Under the pieces are notes generated by a model that saw only the letters and a list, made by a program, of their open reading frames with translations, ran no database searches and was not told the origin of the DNA. A stretch of DNA of 8,603 bases, taken from Burkholderiales bacterium. GTDB lineage: Bacteria; Pseudomonadota; Gammaproteobacteria; Burkholderiales; CAIKXV01. The stretch lies in contig JAIENF010000285.1 in the NCBI GenBank assembly GCA_019751575.1, positions 1 through 8,603 of the forward strand, read 5' to 3'. Position numbers and translations under genes: made by a program. This document shows positions 7,232-8,603 of this stretch, one piece after another. Within the stretch, counting starts at the first letter, position 1, and every line of letters begins with the position of its first letter.

Positions 7232-7259
7232 GCGCCTGGCGGATCCCGGGATCAGGCGC
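7232..7259 (-). promoter_or_regulatory. hairpin overlapping the rplX stop, upstream of rplE
   Basis: GCGCCTG and CAGGCGC (7232-7238 with 7253-7259) form a perfect 7-bp stem around a 14-nt loop that contains most of a 12-bp perfect palindrome GATCCCGGGATC (7242-7253). The two pairings exclude each other in part. It straddles the rplX stop (7254-7252) and lies 42 bp before the rplE ATG. No T-run follows. In E. coli the S8 repressor site lies at this gene junction; I could not recognise the S8-binding core here, so that link is only positional. Confidence 0.5.
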
Positions 7260-7566
7260 TTACCAGTTCGCCGTTGGACTTGAAGAACCGGACCTTGCGG
7301 CCGTCTTCCAGCACGCGGAAACCGACGCGATCGGCCTTTTTCGTGGCGGGATTGAAGACCGCGACGTTCGAGGCGTTGATCGGCATTTCCTTCTCGACGA
7401 TGCCGCCGGAAGTGCCTTTCATCGGGTTGGGCTTCTGGTGCTTCTTGACGCGGTTGATGCCTTCGACGACCACGTGCTCTGCGAGCACCTTGAGCACCGT
7501 GCCACGCTTGCCGCGATCGCGGCCGGTAAGCACAATGACGTCGTCGCCTTTCTTGATCTTGTTCAT
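7252..7566 (-). CDS. rplX: 50S ribosomal protein L24
   Basis: L24 is one of the assembly initiators of the large subunit, binding the 5' domain of 23S rRNA near the exit tunnel. The 104-residue product begins [20 protein letters not shown], a KOW motif covering about residues 5-32 ([11 protein letters not shown]), followed by [17 protein letters not shown] and the [20 protein letters not shown] segment (54-73) and ends [12 protein letters not shown]. The ATG at 7566-7564 has a good AGGAG about 8 nt upstream in the 24-bp gap after rplN. Its stop codon lies within the hairpin described before rplE. Confidence 0.98.
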   Translation of the reverse strand: MNKIKKGDDVIVLTGRDRGKRGTVLKVLAEHVVVEGINRVKKHQKPNPMKGTSGGIVEKEMPINASNVAVFNPATKKADRVGFRVLEDGRKVRFFKSNGELVSA

Positions 7567-7590
7567 CGCTGGGTCTCCTGACCGAACGTC

Positions 7591-7959
7591 CTAGATGACT
7601 TCCGGCGCAAGCGAGACGATCTTCATGAATCGCTCGGTGCGCAGCTCGCGGGTGACGGGTCCGAAGATACGGGTGCCGATCGGCTCGAGCTTGGCGTTGA
7701 GAAGCACGGCCGCATTCGCGTCGAAACGCACGCGCGAACCGTCCTGGCGGCGCACGCCGTGGGCGGTGCGCACGACGACGGCGCTGTAGACCTCGCCCTT
7801 CTTCACGCGACCACGCGGGGCTGCATCCTTGATGGTGACCTTGATCACGTCGCCGATGCCGGCGTAGCGCCGCTTCGAGCCACCGAGCACCTTGATGCAC
7901 ATCACGGACCGTGCACCGGTGTTGTCGGCCACATCGAGGACCGACTGCATCTGGATCAT
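7591..7959 (-). CDS. rplN: 50S ribosomal protein L14
   Basis: L14 is a large-subunit protein at the subunit interface, touching 16S helix 44 and L19. It is also the docking site for the silencing factor RsfS. The 122-residue product begins [20 protein letters not shown], has [20 protein letters not shown] (24-43), [16 protein letters not shown] and the [14 protein letters not shown] and [10 protein letters not shown] ends. ATG 7959-7957 gives the universal N-terminus with AGGAG about 8 nt upstream. The frame is open for 77 further codons upstream, but that stretch has no family similarity and is taken as leader RNA. rplN is first gene of the spc unit, with a promoter about 425 bp upstream. 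Confidence 0.98.
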   Translation of the reverse strand: MIQMQSVLDVADNTGARSVMCIKVLGGSKRRYAGIGDVIKVTIKDAAPRGRVKKGEVYSAVVVRTAHGVRRQDGSRVRFDANAAVLLNAKLEPIGTRIFGPVTRELRTERFMKIVSLAPEVI

Positions 7960-8341
7960 CTTATTCTCCTGTCCTGCCGGCCACCTGGGCAACCGGGGAT
8001 TCGCCGCGCCCGCGAGGACCTGTCCGCGCGGGCGAAATCTGCTTGCCGGAGGTCTGGCCACCCTGGGGCAGCCCGCCACTCCCTGTCTGCCACCCTCTGC
8101 AGCCGTTCGAACCCGAAAGGACTGCAGCCGGCCACCTCTGTTCCAACTTTTACCGCGGGACGCGCCGGCCTTCGCCTGCTGCCGCCGCACCGACCGGCTT
8201 TCGCCGGATCCGTGTCGGCCACCTCGCGGTCAGTCTTGGACCCCGCCCTCGCGGGGAGCACCGCCCGACATCAAGGGCGACCTGCCGGCGTCTCCGCCGC
8301 CAACCGCCCTTCCGGCGCGCTGCGCGCCGTTGCTGCCGGTC

Positions 8342-8373
8342 CCCGATTCAGGACACGAATGCCCTGAATCAGG
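8342..8373 (-). promoter_or_regulatory. stem-loop at predicted 5' end of the spc transcript
   Basis: Segments 8363-8373 and 8342-8352 form an 11-bp stem with one G-T(U) wobble and a 10-nt loop. The inner 8 bp, GATTCAGG with CCTGAATC, are perfect. With transcription starting near 8377, the stem begins within a few bases of the 5' end, the placement of known 5'-protective stems such as that of E. coli ompA. Function is inferred. Confidence 0.55.
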
Positions 8374-8383
8374 ATAGCCAAAG

Positions 8384-8412
8384 ATTATGCGCTGAATGAC
8401 AGCGCTTGCCAA
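8384..8412 (-). promoter_or_regulatory. spc-operon promoter (sigma70 type) upstream of rplN
   Basis: On the minus strand TTGGCA (8412-8407, 5/6 to the -35 consensus) and CATAAT (8389-8384, 5/6 to the -10 consensus) are 17 bp apart, with a short AT-rich segment (AATTTA) just upstream of the -35. Transcription should begin near 8376-8379. The -35 lies in a 13-bp palindrome and the spacer holds a second inverted repeat. Its position between rpsQ and rplN matches the boundary between the S10 and spc operons in E. coli. Confidence 0.78.
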
Positions 8413-8440
8413 GCGATAAATTGCCCGGCGGCAGTTTCGA

Positions 8441-8603
8441 TCAGGCCGTGCGGGCCTTCTCGACCAGGCGCGCGACCTTCCACGCCTTGGTCTTGGAGAT
8501 CGGACGCGTCTCGGAGATCTCGACCAGGTCGCCTTCGGCAACCTCGTTGGTCTCGTCATGCGCATGGTACTTCTTCGAACGGACCATCACCTTGCCGTAG
8601 AGC
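8441..8603 (-). CDS. rpsQ: 30S ribosomal protein S17, C-terminal part (cut by window edge)
   Basis: S17 is an early-assembling OB-fold protein binding the 5' domain of 16S rRNA. The last 53 codons are present, ending at TGA 8443-8441; the start lies beyond the right edge. The visible part begins [17 protein letters not shown], corresponding to the LYGKFI...HVHDE segment of known S17, continues [20 protein letters not shown] and ends [15 protein letters not shown]. The frame is not the one of the longer open frames overlapping this end of the window; it was translated by hand from the stop. As last gene of the S10 operon it precedes the spc promoter. Confidence 0.96.
   Translation of the reverse strand, partial: LYGKVMVRSKKYHAHDETNEVAEGDLVEISETRPISKTKAWKVARLVEKARTA

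Larger units (their letters stand above)
7960..8440 (-). promoter_or_regulatory. rpsQ-rplN intergenic region: spc promoter and long structured leader
   Basis: This 481-bp stretch has no gene I can support. It holds the spc promoter (8384-8412) and, downstream, a predicted untranslated leader of about 415 nt before rplN. Besides the 5' stem-loop described separately, perfect inverted repeats on the transcribed strand are: 8313-8320 with 8322-8329 (8-nt arms, 1-nt centre), 8241-8246 with 8251-8256 (6 bp, 4-nt loop), 8194-8198 with 8203-8207 (CCGGC-GAAA-GCCGG, a GNRA loop), two CTGCAG sites (8097-8102, 8122-8127) and 8007-8014 with 8027-8034 (8 bp, 12-nt loop). Open frames here lack ribosome binding sites and recognisable family residues. 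A regulatory leader or a simple GC-rich spacer are both possible; the hairpin density and the repeated GGTGGCC motif favour some RNA function. Confidence 0.6.

Noticed and set aside
7190..7900. Open frame continuing upstream of rplE through rplX and into rplN
   Set aside because: It overlaps rplX and rplN in another frame; the L5 family N-terminus and a ribosome binding site sit at 7189.
7960..8190. 77-codon in-frame extension of rplN upstream of its ATG
   Set aside because: L14 has a universal MIQ N-terminus with a good AGGAG site at the chosen start; the upstream residues are Arg/Ala/Gly/Pro-rich and match nothing, so the open frame reflects GC-rich sequence.
7956..8261. Minus-strand 101-codon open frame in the rpsQ-rplN gap
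   Set aside because: No clear ribosome binding site, overlaps the rplN start, Arg/Pro/Gly-rich composition and no recognisable domain; treated as leader RNA.

Overview
The window is a block of the chromosomal ribosomal-protein superoperon. Every real gene lies on the minus strand, so transcription runs from high to low coordinates. In transcription order the genes are rpsQ (3' end only), a 481-base gap holding the spc promoter and a long structured leader, rplN, rplX, rplE, rpsN, rpsH, rplF, rplR, rpsE, rpmD, rplO, secY, infA, rpmJ, then the alpha-operon promoter, rpsM, rpsK, rpsD and rpoA (5' end only). That makes 17 genes, two of them cut by the window edges. rpmJ (37 codons) is short and easily missed. 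No mobile element, tRNA, rRNA, CRISPR array or foreign-looking gene was seen.

The DNA is GC-rich. infA sits between secY and rpmJ, and the S5, S11, L5, L15, L30 and SecY sequences read like those of Betaproteobacteria rather than enteric or Xanthomonas-type Gammaproteobacteria. I infer a high-GC betaproteobacterium or close relative; the genus cannot be fixed from sequence reading alone. S4 keeps its four zinc-binding cysteines and L36 its Cys3His site, whereas S14 is the zinc-free long form.

The genes form two transcription units. The spc unit (rplN to rpmJ) has a good sigma70-type promoter at 8384-8412 and a predicted leader of about 415 nt rich in hairpins. The alpha unit (rpsM to rpoA and beyond) has a promoter with a perfect TATAAT and a 17-bp spacer at 1749-1777, close to rpsM. 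The products are small- and large-subunit ribosomal proteins, initiation factor IF-1, the SecY channel and the RNA polymerase alpha subunit, so the block couples ribosome assembly, translation initiation, protein export and transcription.

The coding content is ordinary and I see no undescribed gene system. The points worth a second look are non-coding: inverted repeats overlapping the spc promoter, a stem-loop at the predicted 5' end of the spc transcript, a recurring GGTGGCC motif in the leader, and hairpins at the rplX/rplE, rplR/rpsE, rplO/secY, infA/rpmJ, rpmJ/rpsM and rpsD/rpoA junctions. One coding oddity is His where Asn is expected in the alpha-subunit LGNALRR motif.
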